NCBI GenBank assembly: GCA_002390845.1
Contig: DGQT01000077.1
Location: 62,001-126,000 of the forward strand
DNA: 64,000 nucleotides
Reading direction: 5' to 3'
Source of the DNA: Chitinophagaceae bacterium UBA4407
GTDB lineage: Bacteria; Bacteroidota; Bacteroidia; Chitinophagales; Chitinophagaceae
Under the pieces are notes generated by a model, which was not told where the DNA came from, searched no databases, and worked only from the letters and a program-made list of their open reading frames with translations. Each line of letters opens with the position of its first letter. Positions within the stretch are counted from its first letter, which is position 1. The position numbers and the translations under genes are program-made. Positions 63,811 to 64,000 of this stretch are shown piece after piece.

Positions 63811-64000
63811 CGTGCACAACAAAGGTCCACTGCCCAATTCACAGTACTACCAAAGCCCAATCAAGGCGATAGAAAGAAAAGTGTTGTGTATCTTTTCTTT
63901 CTTGATTTTTTTTACGCAACCTCCCATTCCGGTTGCCTTTTTGTGTCAAGACAAAAAAGTAAATACGCTGCATATAATTTTTTCTTTCGTTCTTTTGCCT
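63811..64000. repeat. second copy of the hairpin-rich direct repeat (cut by the window end)
   Basis: This copy begins CGTGCA at 63811 and matches the first almost throughout. Its first hairpin is GAAAGAAAAG/CTTTTCTTTC (63872-63901), where the copy-1 TG/CA pair is replaced by AG/CT, a compensatory change. It runs past the window end. Confidence 0.75.

Noticed and set aside
1..64000. CRISPR array
   Set aside because: The repeats are not regularly spaced, have no 25-40 base unique spacers in a series, and no cas genes are present.
1..64000. tRNA or rRNA genes
   Set aside because: No cloverleaf-like T-loop (GGTTCRANTCC) or rRNA sequence was seen on either strand.

Overview
The window looks like chromosome from a Bacteroidota bacterium, most likely the family Chitinophagaceae. 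The support is: a gliding-motility/type IX secretion (T9SS) C-terminal sorting domain next to a PorP/SprF gene, DUF5686, DUF5916, DUF4199 and DUF5522 families, TAnnTTTG-type promoter boxes, few Shine-Dalgarno sites, and a type 2 isoleucyl-tRNA synthetase. The species cannot be fixed from the sequence alone. No rRNA, tRNA, CRISPR array, prophage or intact transposase gene was seen.

Layout. 0.1-4 kb: an FdhF-like molybdopterin oxidoreductase, then an alpha/beta hydrolase and VOC protein pair. 4.3-10.6 kb: mostly minus strand, with a small secreted protein, obgE, a paaG-paaI-paaY-lipoprotein operon and an L,D-transpeptidase. 11-17.6 kb: tadA, a ferredoxin-NADP reductase-like protein, glyS, icd, a beta-barrel protein and a LOG-family hydrolase. 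18-25 kb: a catalytically dead M16 peptidase, a small holin-like membrane protein, a membrane-anchored patatin and a DUF5686 outer-membrane protein. 25.5-32.2 kb: a 1794-residue T9SS adhesin with tandem Ig-like repeats and its PorP/SprF partner. 32.4-41.8 kb: two lipoproteins, a membrane-bound LuxR-type regulator with DUF4199, a glycogen branching enzyme, a DUF5916 protein, a secreted cyanophycinase and a histone H1-like/DksA fusion. 41.8-50.7 kb: ileS, DUF1801, YjdI, a SUI1-like factor, nadC, ribBA, an alkyltransferase-like protein, DUF5522 and trmB. 51-63.4 kb: a GH109-like oxidoreductase, hypothetical proteins, a SMUG2-like glycosylase, DinB, an orphan ParA, an esterase, AsmA, a lipoprotein and a GH29 fucosidase. 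The last 600 bases hold a direct repeat built of hairpins.

The most unusual content lies between the genes. Almost every non-operonic spacer carries a full or half copy of one palindromic element family, named PIE1-PIE27 here. An intact copy reads: outer GAGCC(C/G), a divergent arm, an inner dyad GTTGCGTCGCAC (left arm, L), a variable interior of tens to over 100 bases, then the mirror image GTGCGACGCAAC (right arm, R) ending in GGCTCAAAAA. The inner dyad occurs in several versions; one pair of versions differs by a compensatory base-pair change. Three copies carry an extra unit of up to 88 bases inserted in the dyad, and a fourth carries part of it. One of these is interrupted in turn by a 288-bp insertion with a perfect 10-bp target duplication, giving a three-level nest at 55.9-56.6 kb.

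The genes are mainly housekeeping (translation, NAD and riboflavin synthesis, TCA cycle) mixed with envelope and polysaccharide functions typical of a soil or freshwater glycan degrader. All readings were made by eye; family names rest on recognised motifs, not on database searches.
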